Source: Pseudovirgaria hyperparasitica
Taxonomy: Eukaryota; Ascomycota; Dothideomycetes; Acrospermales; Acrospermaceae
Direction: 5' to 3'
NCBI RefSeq assembly: GCF_010093815.1
Contig: NW_022985554.1
Span: forward strand, 20,792-84,791
DNA length: 64,000 nt
The translations under genes were made by a program, and so were the position numbers. Shown piece by piece: positions 35,540-45,437 of the stretch. The notes below the pieces were generated by a model. It did not search any database, was not told the DNA's origin, and saw nothing but the letters and a program-made list of their open reading frames with translations. Position 1 is the first letter of the stretch. Each line of letters begins with the position of its first letter.

Positions 35540-36334
35540 ATGGGATATTACGACAACGAAGGTCATCACCACTCGTTTCGTCAAGGTCTCCACCGCGTCG
35601 CCGAACGTATCCGTCACCCCATTCACGCCTCCCACCGCGACCACCACCACCACTCCTCTCACCACGTCCCATCTGATCGTGAGGAAGTAGTCATCAAGGA
35701 ATCCCACTCGGCCGCCTCTGCTCCTCGCGGCTCCGAGAAGCGTACCACCACCGTCTACACCCACGCTCCTGCTCCTGCTCCCGCTGCTGCTGCTCCTGCT
35801 CCAGCGTCTGCCCCTGCCCCCGTCGTCGTTCAAGCTCATCCCGTCGTCGTCGGAGCCTCTGCTTCTACCGCTTCAGCCATGGCTTCTGCAAACACCATCA
35901 CCATCCCCTGCCACCACATCCGCATTGGCGACCTGGTCATCCTCCAGGGCCGCCCTTGCCAGGTCATCCGCATCACCACCTCGTCCCAGACCGGCCAGCA
36001 CCGCTACCTCGGTGTCGATCTCTTCACCAAGCAGCTCCATGAAGAGTCGAGCTTCATCTCCAACCCGGCCCCCTCGGTCATTGTCCAGAACATGCTTGGT
36101 CCTGTCTTTAAGCAGTACCGTGTTCTTGACATTCGCGAGGACGGCTCCGTCGTTGCCATGACCGAGACTGGTGACATCAAGCAGGGTGTCCCCGTTCTGG
36201 ACCAGAGCAACCTTCTCGCCCGCTTGACCGAGTCCTTTGACAATGGTCGTGGCAGCATTCGCGTGCTCGTCATCAACGACAATGGCAGCGAGCTCGCCGT
36301 CGACTACAAGGTCGTGCACGGCTCCCGTCTGTAG
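35540..36334 (+). CDS. HEX1: Woronin body major protein HEX1
   Basis: Self-assembling peroxisomal protein that forms the dense core of Woronin bodies, the organelles that plug septal pores after hyphal wounding in Pezizomycotina. Started at MGYYDNEGHHHSF, the Met used by the short form of relatives; 264 aa. After a His-rich and Ala/Pro-rich N-terminal stretch (about 1-118), the conserved core begins TITIPCHHIRIGDLVILQGR and includes HRYLGVDLFTKQLHEESSF, GPVFKQYRVLD and VAMTETGDIKQ; the core fold is related to eIF5A. It ends in KVVHGSRL, with SRL as a type-1 peroxisomal targeting signal. The coding frame continues upstream across an intron (see the 5' extension entry), so a longer isoform is possible. 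Codon use is strongly C-biased, as expected of a highly expressed gene. Confidence 0.97.
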   Translation: MGYYDNEGHHHSFRQGLHRVAERIRHPIHASHRDHHHHSSHHVPSDREEVVIKESHSAASAPRGSEKRTTTVYTHAPAPAPAAAAPAPASAPAPVVVQAHPVVVGASASTASAMASANTITIPCHHIRIGDLVILQGRPCQVIRITTSSQTGQHRYLGVDLFTKQLHEESSFISNPAPSVIVQNMLGPVFKQYRVLDIREDGSVVAMTETGDIKQGVPVLDQSNLLARLTESFDNGRGSIRVLVINDNGSELAVDYKVVHGSRL

Positions 36335-36591
36335 ATGTGCTGCTTCGTATCGGTACCATTACCGGCGCTCGTGTCAATCTACACATACTGTATACATCAA
36401 CACCAATGTGACATGAATGCATCTCGGAGTCGTTTCGTTTTGCCGCGTGGGCGTTTTTAATTTCTCATCACATGATCATGTCGACGAAGATGTTGCAACG
36501 GGCTTTGAATTTGGAAGGGTTGCCTTGCGTGCTAGGCCTGGAAAAGTGTCACTTTATAGTTGGATCGTGGATCATGGATCATGGAGGTCTT

Positions 36592-36633
36592 GGAGGAGGA
36601 GGAGGAGGAGGAGGAGGAGGAGGAGGAGGAGGA
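36592..36633. repeat. (GGA)n microsatellite, 42 bp
   Basis: Fourteen GGA units in non-coding DNA downstream of HEX1. Confidence 0.95.
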
Positions 36634-36679
36634 CTAGTCGGATAGTATGGGATAGTTTATTATAACGATGCCGTCTCTT

Positions 36680-36756
36680 GGCCTGTCTGCTTGTCTGTCT
36701 GCGTGTCTGTCTGCTTGTCTGTCTACTTGTCTGTCTGCGTGTCTGTCTACCCGTCT
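36680..36756. repeat. Degenerate GTCT/GTCTGC tandem repeat
   Basis: About 77 bp of CTGTCTGCTTGTCTG-type units with small variations. Non-coding; not a CRISPR, since there are no spacers. Confidence 0.85.
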
Positions 36757-37348
36757 GTGAATTGCAGTTCCGCTGTGCCGATGCAGTGTGCTCTTTGCGG
36801 CCTGCCCCACGTGGCTGTCGATTTGTTGTGTATGTCGTTGCACGCGAGTACGCGAACACGCGTCTGGATGCCGGATCGGGTTAGAGGTTGCTAGTGCCTG
36901 GGGCTGAAAGTCGATCAGCACTGCGCACTATTATAGGATAGATAGCTCGTCAAGTTTCTAGTAATTTATATCTGGTCTAGCCAGACAACAAAGAGTCCGG
37001 CGAGCGAAAAACCCTGGTTTACATACAGCTGGTTCCAACAACTACTGGAAATCCCTCACCCGTGCCCTGCTGACCAAGCCGAGTAGTAGCTCGCAACCCA
37101 CGACCCGATGCAAGTGCCCTCGCGATGAACGGTTGACAAACATCGATAGCGCCATGGGGCCATATTCCCCTTCTTGCACGAAGTAAGGTCGGACGGATAA
37201 TTATATAAAAGAGCATGAAAGTACTTACTGACTTGAAACCAGCAACCAATTCGCTTTTGTCCTTGTAAAGAGTAGTAGTATTTGGGACATCATCCATCCA
37301 TTCACCCACCTACAAGCAAGCCATCCACCGCCCACCCAACGCTCCGCA

Positions 37349-38468
37349 ATGCGCACACCTCGCCATGTCTTCACGGCGGCAGCCATGCTCCTGCTAGCCA
37401 CGCTCGGCACCTCCACACCCGCCCAGCAGCAGCTCTTCCCCCGCGGCCCCTCCGCCGGCTGCGGCACGAAACACGCCTCCGGCCTGCACACCAACCTGCC
37501 CTTCCAGTCCGGCGGCCTGGACCGCACATACGCCGTCTACGTGCCGGAAAACTACAACGCCGACCCGTCCAAGCCGCGCAAGGTCGTCTTTGACTACCAC
37601 GGCCGCAACGGGAGTGGCGAGGGGCAGTACAACAACTCGCAGTATGTTTCTCTGTCTTTCTTTCCCTTTCCCCCTTTTCCCCCCTTTCTCCCTTTTCTCC
37701 CACCCGTCTCCAGAACGCATGTCCACCACCACCACTAACAACCACGTCAGATACTTTGCCTACCCCACCGGCAACACCTACCTCGGCGTCTACCCGTCCG
37801 GCTACCCGGGTAAGAACGGCGAACCCGCCTGGCAAGGCGCCTCCTACGCCTACCCCTCCATCAACGACACCCAATTCACCACCTCCCTGCTCGCCCACAT
37901 CGCGGCAAACTACTGCATCGACCTCTCCGCCGTCTACGCCTCGGGCAAGAGCAACGGCGGCGGCTTCGTCGACACCCTCGCCTGCTCCGACGCCGGCGAC
38001 GCCTTTGCCGCCTTTGCCATGGCCGCCGCCGCACTCTACACCGACAACAGTCTGAACAGCTGCAAGGGCGAGAAGTCAGGCAAGCGCAAGCGTCGCGCCA
38101 TCATGGAAGCCCACGGCGACGCTGACGGCACCGTCGCGCCCGGCGGCGGCATCGGCAACGGCGGCACCACGCCCAACATCACCACCTGGACCGGCTGGTG
38201 GGGTGTGCGCGACGGATGTGCGGTCGGTGACGCGGTGCCCGGGACGGATAACAAGGGGTACAACACGACGACGTATTCGTGCGGGGCCGGGCTGGACGGC
38301 GTGGTGAAGCAGTATTGGGTGTATGGCGAGGGGCATTGCTGGCCGTCGGCAAAGGGGAATACGACGGATGGGACGCGCGGGTATTGTGGCGTGCATGTCT
38401 TGAATTATACGCCTGAGGTTATTGGCTTTTTTGAGCGGTGGACGCTGGCGAATGCGCCGGGGAATTGA
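37349..38468 (+). CDS. Secreted feruloyl esterase, CE1 / PHB-depolymerase-like
   Basis: Extracellular alpha/beta-hydrolase that releases ferulic acid from plant cell-wall polysaccharides. Two exons, 37349-37641 and 37751-38468, with a 109-nt intron (GTATGT...CGTCAG); 336 aa. Signal peptide: basic start MRTPRHVF, hydrophobic core AAAMLLLATLG, likely cleavage after STPA. Mature features: GCGTKHASGLHTN, RTYAVYVPENYN, the strand VVFDYHG, the nucleophile elbow GKSNGGG with Ser165, and the catalytic-His region GEGHCWP. Paired cysteines flank these motifs as in fungal CE1 enzymes. The single-exon C-terminal part (DKGYNTTTYSC...) matches the usual ending. Together with the nearby tannase-family enzyme it suggests a set for attacking plant phenolic esters, though clustering of such genes may be chance. 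Confidence 0.9.
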
Positions 38469-38801
38469 ACTCGTTGCGGTGGGAGGTAGGACTTTCAGGG
38501 GCTTCATGTTGCATAGTGAGTGGATGAGTATGGCTGTTTACTCCTTCCTGCTACTATCTATGCTTGACCTCGAATGTATCACGGCAGGAGCTCAGCCCTA
38601 TCCTGTGCAAACGGAAGGTACATCAATGCCTAGATACACGGCCTGCTTCAATCAGCATGTCCATGTCTTACACCATCACTAGCCATCATCCCCCAAAATG
38701 CCCTGTCCATAGTCAATATACATTACCCCAGCCCATCCACTCGTTCACCACACACCACCATCACTATCACCACCACACCGCTCCTCCAAGCCCCCAACCA
38801 A

Positions 38802-40013
38802 ATGTCACGGAACGCAAAACCCGCATCCACAGACCTCCCCCTGCTCAACCCCGACCCACCCCTCCTCACCATCGCCAACATCCTCGACAAACACGGCTTC
38901 CCCACAAAATCAGTCCACGACAACTTCTCAGACAACCTCCTCCTCCCCAACACCACCAGCCCAACATCCGCGCCCGGCTTCGCAATCCTCCGGGGCTCAA
39001 GCCCGCTCCTCCGCCCCCCGCGCCCGACGCACCACCGCCTCATCTACGCCAGTATCCCCAGAGACATGCCGGACCTCGCCGAATCCAGCCGTGCCTTCTG
39101 TAATCCCCCTCGTCCGGTTCGGCATTTGATCGCCGTCTACGAGCAGACGGATGCGACGCTGTGGCTGCGCGATGCCGCGTTCTGCTTCCTAGGGTACTAC
39201 GTCATTGTTAGCTTTCGTCGCACCATCAGGCAGCGTTTTTTGACTGGCTGGGTGCGCAAGGGAGGGTCGAGCTGGGGGGAGTTGCATAGGGGGCGTGGTG
39301 GGCGGTATGCTAGGGTTTTGCTGGAGAGGGTGCGCGAGCCGGTGCGCGCTGTGGTGTCGGCGTCGTCATTGTCATCATCGTCACCGGCAGGGGCGACGGC
39401 ACGGAAAGATGAGGATGGTGCTGCTACTGTGCCTGACGACTATGAAGCCTCCACGCCTGACCACGACGCCGAGCCACAGCCCTCGCTTGACATGTCCGGC
39501 GAATTCAGAGAAGGCGTGATGGCGTTTGCGGCCATGATGGAGGTCTTCCTACCCTTTACCGACGGCGTGGTCCAGCTGAGCAGATTCATGCAGGAGGCGA
39601 GGCGGAAGCGGAAGTGTAGCAAAGCAGTAGATTGCACGAGGAGTGCTGCTCGGCTGCCGGATGCTGTATCCACGGGCTCGGAGGAGAGGGAGGTGCCAGG
39701 GGTATCGAAGATCCTCTTGGGGACGATAGAGCTGCCAGGGGGACGAGTATCGAGGGTATTCTTTCGCTCGGAAGACCTGGCGGAGGTATCGAGGATGCTT
39801 ATCGGGACGGGGGAGCGGTTGGGGGTATCGGGGGTCCTCGAGCTACCAGAGGCATCGGCGCTCATGAATGCAACCAAGACGGCGCTCTCACATAATACGC
39901 ATTCTGCACCCCGGTGTCCTTGCACGTGCGCGACTGTGCAGGACGCCTCGGATAGCGATGAGCCGCTACTGCTGCGAAGACAAAGGAAGGATAAACAGAG
40001 AGCTCGTCGATAG
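38802..40013 (+). CDS. Hypothetical protein, orphan
   Basis: Uninterrupted 403-codon ORF from ATG 38802 after a pyrimidine/CA-rich leader, with the same GC-rich codon use as its neighbours. No family is recognised. The N-terminal third is Pro-rich (PPRPTHH); a possible amphipathic or membrane-associated segment is AAFCFLGYYVIVSF at about 129-142; a Ser/acidic low-complexity stretch covers about 185-225; the segment about 295-350 contains loosely repeated VS-containing units; the end is basic (RRQRKDKQRARR). It could be a lineage-specific gene; transcription evidence would be needed to be sure. Confidence 0.5.
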   Translation: MSRNAKPASTDLPLLNPDPPLLTIANILDKHGFPTKSVHDNFSDNLLLPNTTSPTSAPGFAILRGSSPLLRPPRPTHHRLIYASIPRDMPDLAESSRAFCNPPRPVRHLIAVYEQTDATLWLRDAAFCFLGYYVIVSFRRTIRQRFLTGWVRKGGSSWGELHRGRGGRYARVLLERVREPVRAVVSASSLSSSSPAGATARKDEDGAATVPDDYEASTPDHDAEPQPSLDMSGEFREGVMAFAAMMEVFLPFTDGVVQLSRFMQEARRKRKCSKAVDCTRSAARLPDAVSTGSEEREVPGVSKILLGTIELPGGRVSRVFFRSEDLAEVSRMLIGTGERLGVSGVLELPEASALMNATKTALSHNTHSAPRCPCTCATVQDASDSDEPLLLRRQRKDKQRARR

Positions 40014-40133
40014 CTGGATAGCTAGTCTTGTAGTACGTAAGGTATACATGTATATATACATAGAATCATACTCAAACCACCATCACCACCACAACCACCA
40101 TCTCACCCCTGACCCCTAACCCAGTGAAGCCCC

Positions 40134-40749
40134 CTACAACCTGCTCACAAGCTTATTCCCCTTGGCCACAAGCGACGCCTCAAACTCCTCCTTCGTCGAC
40201 GCATTCCACTTGGCATCGTGCTTGCCCAGCCGCGCCTCCTTGCCCGGAAAGGCAATATACAGCACATCCCGCTCGCCATGCCCGTTGTCCCCACTAACCG
40301 AGTCGTCGCCAAAACACAGCTGCGCCATCGACAGCGAGGCCTCGCCCGTGACTACGCCGCCGTTGACGTCGCCCCAGATACCGTAGATCTAGCATCACAC
40401 ACTCCTGTCAGCCACACACATCCCAAGCACACAACCCAACCCAACCCAACCCAACAACAACACAAGAAAAAAGAAAAACTCACCAGCTTCCCCCCACAAA
40501 CAACAGCAACAACACTCAACGGCTCCACCCCATGACTCTGCGGACTAAACTCCATCCCCTCCGCCCCGGAATTCCCAAACACCACATACGGATGCACATG
40601 CGCGTCCAGATCCGCGATCCCGTACTGCGCCACCGTATCCTTGAACGCCGTCTCGCTCTGCTGGCTCCCGTCGTTGCTGCACCGGCCCTCGGTCGAGTGT
40701 TGGCCGTCGCAGTCGATGTCCATGTCTGCGTAGCCTCCGCTTTTGCTGG

Positions 40750-40787
<38 letters not shown>

Positions 40788-41023
40788 AGATACATTACGT
40801 TTGCGGTCGTGTCGTGGCAGTATGTTACGCTGGGGCTGGAGCCGCCGTAGGAGGAGTCGCCGAGTCCGACTTTGAAGTTTGCGGACATGCGGTTTGAGGG
40901 CTTGCAAGGGCCGGATTTGTGGGTGTCGTAGAAGGCTTTTACGTTAGCCGGGAGGCGGATTGCTAGGGTGGTGGTGGTGGTGAGGGTGAGGGTTAGGAGG
41001 GTTAGGAGGGTTTGGGGGTGCAT
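40134..41023 (-). CDS. Secreted chitosanase, glycoside hydrolase family 75
   Basis: Endo-chitosanase that cleaves deacetylated chitin. Two exons on the minus strand, 40484-41023 and 40134-40388, with a 95-nt intron that contains an AACCC-rich tract; 264 aa. N-terminal signal peptide: MHPQTLLTLLTLTLTTTTTL. GH75 hallmarks are present: ADMDIDCDG, which holds the putative catalytic Asp, then AYGIADLDAHVHPYVVFGN-type sequence around 145-165, VVCGGKL-IYGIWGDVNGG across the intron, and GEASLSMAQLCFG. A serine homopolymer of about 11 residues, encoded by a trinucleotide run at 40753-40783, sits before the catalytic strand, where relatives have a short loop. Targets could be fungal or remodelled self-wall chitosan. 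Confidence 0.9.
40753..40783. repeat. Trinucleotide repeat encoding polyserine in the chitosanase
   Basis: CTG/AGC-type triplet run within the chitosanase coding sequence; on the minus strand it codes for about 11 consecutive Ser. Confidence 0.9.
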
Positions 41024-42450
41024 TTTTGGTTTTGGGGGTTGGTGAAGGAGTGTGTGGGTGAGTGTGCGGATGGATGGGTTGGATGGATGGGTTGGATGGA
41101 TGGATGGAAGAGTGAAAGAGTGAATGAGTGTATGTGTAGAGAATGTGGTACCTGTCCGCTTTGCCTTCTAGGACTCGAGCTACGGCGCTTTTGACATATA
41201 TATATATACACAGGTACACTCACGACTCACGCACACACACACATAAAGCGGGGCCGTCACGTTTACGTTTCGTTTCGTCTTCTTCATCTTCATTTTTCTT
41301 TCCCACGCAGGCCAGCTGGTTTCCGAATCGTTTCGAGAACGTGGGCTTCCCTCATCAATTACCCGCTTTGTTCGTCTGTCTCGGCCTGTTTCCCCACACA
41401 TCACACCCGCACATCCCAGCCTTGGGAGGATTAAAGCTTATAAGAGGAAAGAAATACGGGTGGTGGTATGTCACTGGTTTTGTAGGATGATGGATGGCTA
41501 GGATGGCGGTGTTAGTTGGCCTTGCTTGAGCCACTGCTTGATACTGGACACTGGAAAGACGGCGTCTATGCTTGGTTGTGGACAATTTTTCCTTGGCAAA
41601 GGGCATGTGCTGTGCATGAACGCTGGTATGGGCGTAACTTTGTTTTCTGTTGTGTCGTTGGGAGATGTACACACACACACACGCACACACACAGTTTGGT
41701 TCTTGCTGAATCGCGGCTGTAGGAGAGTGGTGGGGAACTAATTAAACAGAGGCAGAGTCTCTCACAATACAGTATACAATTACCCACGCCACACTCCTAC
41801 ACCTATAGTGTCGGCCATCTCTTTGATTTTTAGATGGACGTAATGGTAATGCTAGGAAACCCCGGGCGCTAGTGAGTGTAATGTCTACCGTCTGGTCTTG
41901 GCGGCCATGTAAACACAAGTCTATAGCCCTGCCCTCACGCTCCCCCCTCTCCTCCTGCCCCTCCTCCCCAGGGGCTATAACCATCCCGATGCCCTCAGCC
42001 AACATTCCCGACAACAACTGTATCACCTCTACAAACCGACCGTGATCCGGGAAAGACGATGCTCAATCCATCATCCGAGCGTCTGCACGCGCGCCCCGCC
42101 CAACCACGTTTCAACACGATTCGTCTCCGCGACTAACCGCAATAGGCAAGTATAATACATCAACGTGAAACGGTGCGCCAACAGGGTGCTGCTATTGTTC
42201 AACCCTGGATCCCCCGGGCGGACATGAGCGGCGGGCGCTTCACCATTGTTTCGTTTGCCAGGACGTCCCGGATGTGTGAAATAAGCAGGAGCGGCGGGAT
42301 CCAGCAGGATGCTGTTTGTGATCTGAGGCTTGGCTTGGTGTGATCGCAGGCGTATCTGCTCGTGTGGCACCCTCATAAATTCTGCTGCGGGAGGCGTTGC
42401 CGTTGGGCCTCCCGGCTTGGCCTGGCCTGGCTTGATGGAAGCTCTTATCG
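41024..42450. other. Intergenic with GGAT and AC repeats
   Basis: Chitosanase promoter and the 3' side of the C2H2/Zn2Cys6 regulator. A GGAT/GGTT repeat occupies about 41068-41108 and an AC microsatellite 41668-41693. ORFs of 60-170 codons in this interval (for example 42071-42580 minus) are unsupported. Confidence 0.6.
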
Positions 42451-45021
42451 TCAAGCCGCTGATGCCATGATACATTGTCCAACCGACGACGGCCTCGATG
42501 ACATCCACTGATGGCCGTTTTGACCGGAACGTGTCTCCCTTGCCAGATGTCCAAGCACCTGGATGTACGGCCAGGAGCAACCCCAGGAGGTCAAGGTCCG
42601 CAGAATTCGCTCTCCTCTCTCCGCAATCCGGATTGGACCTGTGGGCTCGCTTAGGTCGCCAACTCCAGTAAGGAATGCACGCATCGACTTCCCGTGCTTG
42701 ACAAACGACTGCACGAGCTCGTCGTCCGACGGTCGGTCTAGGTTGATGACGACTGGTCGTCCAGAGTCGGTATCAGACGACGAGTCGTCGCCGTTGGTCT
42801 CGGTACCCTGAGGCCATTGGAAAGTCGAGTACGACCAGAGCACCAGAGACGCTAGAAATATCGCGGCTGGCTCGTAGAAGCCGGCCGCCGAATATCTGCC
42901 AACGTGCCAGAACAATACTCCAGCATGTATCATGGCCAGTCTGGCCTTATACTGGTCATGTTGCAGCCACTTGTGGATCTCCCGGCGTGTCTTCGCCTCG
43001 TCTGTTGCACTGCTGAAAGGCTGCAGACCTGCCCGGTGGAACGCAAGCTTCGAGATGCTCTCGTAGGGAGTCAGCAGCACGATTCGCGCCAGGTGGAGAT
43101 GCAGAACCGTGGGATGTTCCATGCCCGACGCAGCCCCAATGACGCTGTTTGCACTCCAATGGAGGACATCTAGACAGTCGCATGCCGCGTTTCTCCAAGC
43201 CCCGAAAAGGGGTATCCCGGGCAGCCATCTTTCTGTACCGGACGGCGAATCTTGCATCCCATCTTGGCCGGAGAACGGAACGTAATGTGACAATGGCTGA
43301 CGCACGTATCTTTCAACATCCCATGTTCTCTGAAAAACTGCATGGATGAGTAACACTCGGCTGAACTCTCCTGCGGTCGGGTGAATGTACTTTTTGACAT
43401 AGAGCGCTTCTGACGCTGCCACTAGAGTGGGCATTGGTGTCGACATCTTGTAAAGTTCTGACCATTCTGTAGCGGACTTTGCTTCAAAAACAACTTCTTG
43501 ACATGGCATCGCCACCGTCGCATGCTCAAGGGAGAGCAAGGGAGTCATGTCGAACTGGTATGCGAGCATTGCGTCAACCAGCCAAATCCCATAGCCCGTA
43601 CGTCTCAAGGATTCTCGATGAGCCCACCGAGTCCAGAAACTTGGGTTGGCCTGGAGCTCAGAATTGTCTTCAGACGACGTCCAGGTCTCCTTACAGAAAT
43701 CACATAACACTGACCGTTCCTTCTTTGCTTCTCGTACAAAGCGTTTATTGCCAGAATACATCATGCATACGTGACCAAGAAGCCGTGCCTGTGTGAGCTC
43801 TAGCTCCTGAGGTGCGCAGCGATAGTAGAGATCTGGGTTTGACAACAGCAGGAGGCATCTTCGGAGAAATTCTTGGAATGAGATGGCCAGGGGACGCAGG
43901 TCCGAATTGGACGAAAACTGGGCTCCTGCTGTAGCTAATGCTAAGGGCAGGATCCAATGCGTATGGGACAATTGCATAGTCGGTACATGGAGGATGGGCA
44001 TCAAAGGATTAAAATGGTCAAAATATTGGTCGATCAGATAGTTGATGAGCTCCCGTGACGGCAGAATCTCGCTCTCAAATCGACTTTGGAACCAGCTGGA
44101 CACACATGTGTCTTGGTAGCTCTGGCATAGTTGCATGTACATGTCATCGTTGATGAACGACTTCGCGGTGATTGGTGCAGGCATGTCTGGGAGCGCATAA
44201 CGTTGATGGTCCTCGTTGAAGATATCAGCGGGCGGTGTATGCGATTCGTCCACGGTCAGTCTTCGTCTTTTCACACGGGATTGTCTGCTGCCACTGCCTT
44301 CGACATAGTATCGAGCCGTGCGATCGTTGATGACCAAACTTGTGCTACCCACCGGAGTTCCCGAATCAAAGACAGACGTGTCGACATTGGGTGAAGCCGT
44401 TACATTCGGACTTTGCAGATTATTGGGCGAGAGATAAAATTGGGCGCTCATGGTGGATGGTGCCACTGCCATTGGCGGCAGCGTAAAGTCCAAGTTCATT
44501 TGGTTGCTGTGAGCACCCTGACCTACATCCATCCAGCTGATCAGGTTTGGTGGAGACATATCGACCGGTTGTGAATCATGACTTTGAGCGTCGCGATGTT
44601 GGTCGTTTTCGCCAGACTCGCATTGGGCCTCATTCAAAGACCCTGGAGAAGCATAGTTGCAATCCAACGCCTTTCCATCGCATCTGCGACAAGGATGCTC
44701 TCCAGTACATTTCGTCTTGGCAGCAACGCAGTGAACGCAGGCTTTTGGCACCTTGACGCCTCCCTGGCGCTGTGGGTCTTGATGGGTCAGGCTGTGTCGC
44801 TTCAAGGAGTCCAGTCGAGCAAAGCTTTTGTTGCATATAACGCATTGATGGGAGTGATCGCCTTGCACATGGCTTTGCTCATGCCGACGAAGGTGTGTTA
44901 GTCGCCCAAAAGCTTTGTCGCATTGCGCACAACCATAAGGCCGGTCGCGCTCTCGTGAAGGCTCTGAAGTGACAGAGCCCTCATCCATCGTGGGCCCATG
45001 CGTCGTGTCGTGATAGATCAC
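42451..45021 (-). CDS. Transcription factor with two C2H2 fingers, a Zn2Cys6 cluster and a fungal TF domain
   Basis: Intronless 856-codon gene. The N-terminus carries two tandem C2H2 zinc fingers (CAQCDKAFGRLTHLRRHEQSH and CVICNKSFARLDSLKRHSLTH, about residues 30-80), followed directly by a Zn2Cys6 cluster (CVHCVAAKTKCTGEHPCRRC, about 93-120). A Ser/Asn-rich linker with a basic patch (SRVKRRRL) leads to a fungal-specific transcription-factor middle region (about 320-700; for example FDHFNPLMPILHVPT). This double-finger design is a known fungal subfamily thought to bind DNA with both modules. Start at ATG 45021; the next in-frame Met is 11 codons on and would keep every finger. Target genes are unknown. 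It sits next to no obvious cluster. Confidence 0.93.
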   Translation of the reverse strand: MIYHDTTHGPTMDEGSVTSEPSRERDRPYGCAQCDKAFGRLTHLRRHEQSHVQGDHSHQCVICNKSFARLDSLKRHSLTHQDPQRQGGVKVPKACVHCVAAKTKCTGEHPCRRCDGKALDCNYASPGSLNEAQCESGENDQHRDAQSHDSQPVDMSPPNLISWMDVGQGAHSNQMNLDFTLPPMAVAPSTMSAQFYLSPNNLQSPNVTASPNVDTSVFDSGTPVGSTSLVINDRTARYYVEGSGSRQSRVKRRRLTVDESHTPPADIFNEDHQRYALPDMPAPITAKSFINDDMYMQLCQSYQDTCVSSWFQSRFESEILPSRELINYLIDQYFDHFNPLMPILHVPTMQLSHTHWILPLALATAGAQFSSNSDLRPLAISFQEFLRRCLLLLSNPDLYYRCAPQELELTQARLLGHVCMMYSGNKRFVREAKKERSVLCDFCKETWTSSEDNSELQANPSFWTRWAHRESLRRTGYGIWLVDAMLAYQFDMTPLLSLEHATVAMPCQEVVFEAKSATEWSELYKMSTPMPTLVAASEALYVKKYIHPTAGEFSRVLLIHAVFQRTWDVERYVRQPLSHYVPFSGQDGMQDSPSGTERWLPGIPLFGAWRNAACDCLDVLHWSANSVIGAASGMEHPTVLHLHLARIVLLTPYESISKLAFHRAGLQPFSSATDEAKTRREIHKWLQHDQYKARLAMIHAGVLFWHVGRYSAAGFYEPAAIFLASLVLWSYSTFQWPQGTETNGDDSSSDTDSGRPVVINLDRPSDDELVQSFVKHGKSMRAFLTGVGDLSEPTGPIRIAERGERILRTLTSWGCSWPYIQVLGHLARETRSGQNGHQWMSSRPSSVGQCIMASAA

Positions 45022-45437
45022 GACGCGCAGTCTGCTCGACGACTCGATGTATCAGAGACAAACTTGTGGAGAAAGTTTGCGGGGGATGCGGGAATTGCTG
45101 CCGATAATCCGGGGTGCAGGTGAAGCTGCAGCAGGAGTCCTGGGTAGGTAATTAAGTCAATAATGCTGGCGTCATGGTCCGGGCTTCACGTGCGCTAGTC
45201 AGTATTCACGCCTGAGGCTGCTAGAAGTGACTTGATTGCATCAATACCAATATCAGTATCGATGTGGGTGCCCTCGTCGAGGCATTGATCCCCATCATTG
45301 CATTCCCACAGATGACTATCCAATTCGAACAAGAGTTTTCACCTCTATCCTATTGTCCCTTTCTGCATTTTCGACTTTCAACTCGCGACTAATAACAGAA
45401 GTAGCTTCAGCATCACAGCTACTGTACCCTCCCACGC
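45022..45437. other. Intergenic, promoter of the C2H2/Zn2Cys6 factor
   Basis: 416 bp between the regulator's start codon and the stop codon of the next minus-strand gene. No gene or repeat was recognised. Confidence 0.6.

Larger units (their letters stand above)
36335..37348. other. Intergenic with two simple-repeat tracts
   Basis: 3' flank of HEX1, then repeats at 36592-36633 and 36680-36756, then the promoter of the feruloyl esterase gene. No further gene was recognised. Confidence 0.6.

Noticed and set aside
36680-36756. Possible CRISPR-like array
   Set aside because: Units are contiguous, variable and without spacers; the genome is eukaryotic.
42071-42580. 169-codon minus-strand ORF at the 3' end of the C2H2/Zn2Cys6 gene
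   Set aside because: Overlaps the real gene in another frame and has no recognisable features.
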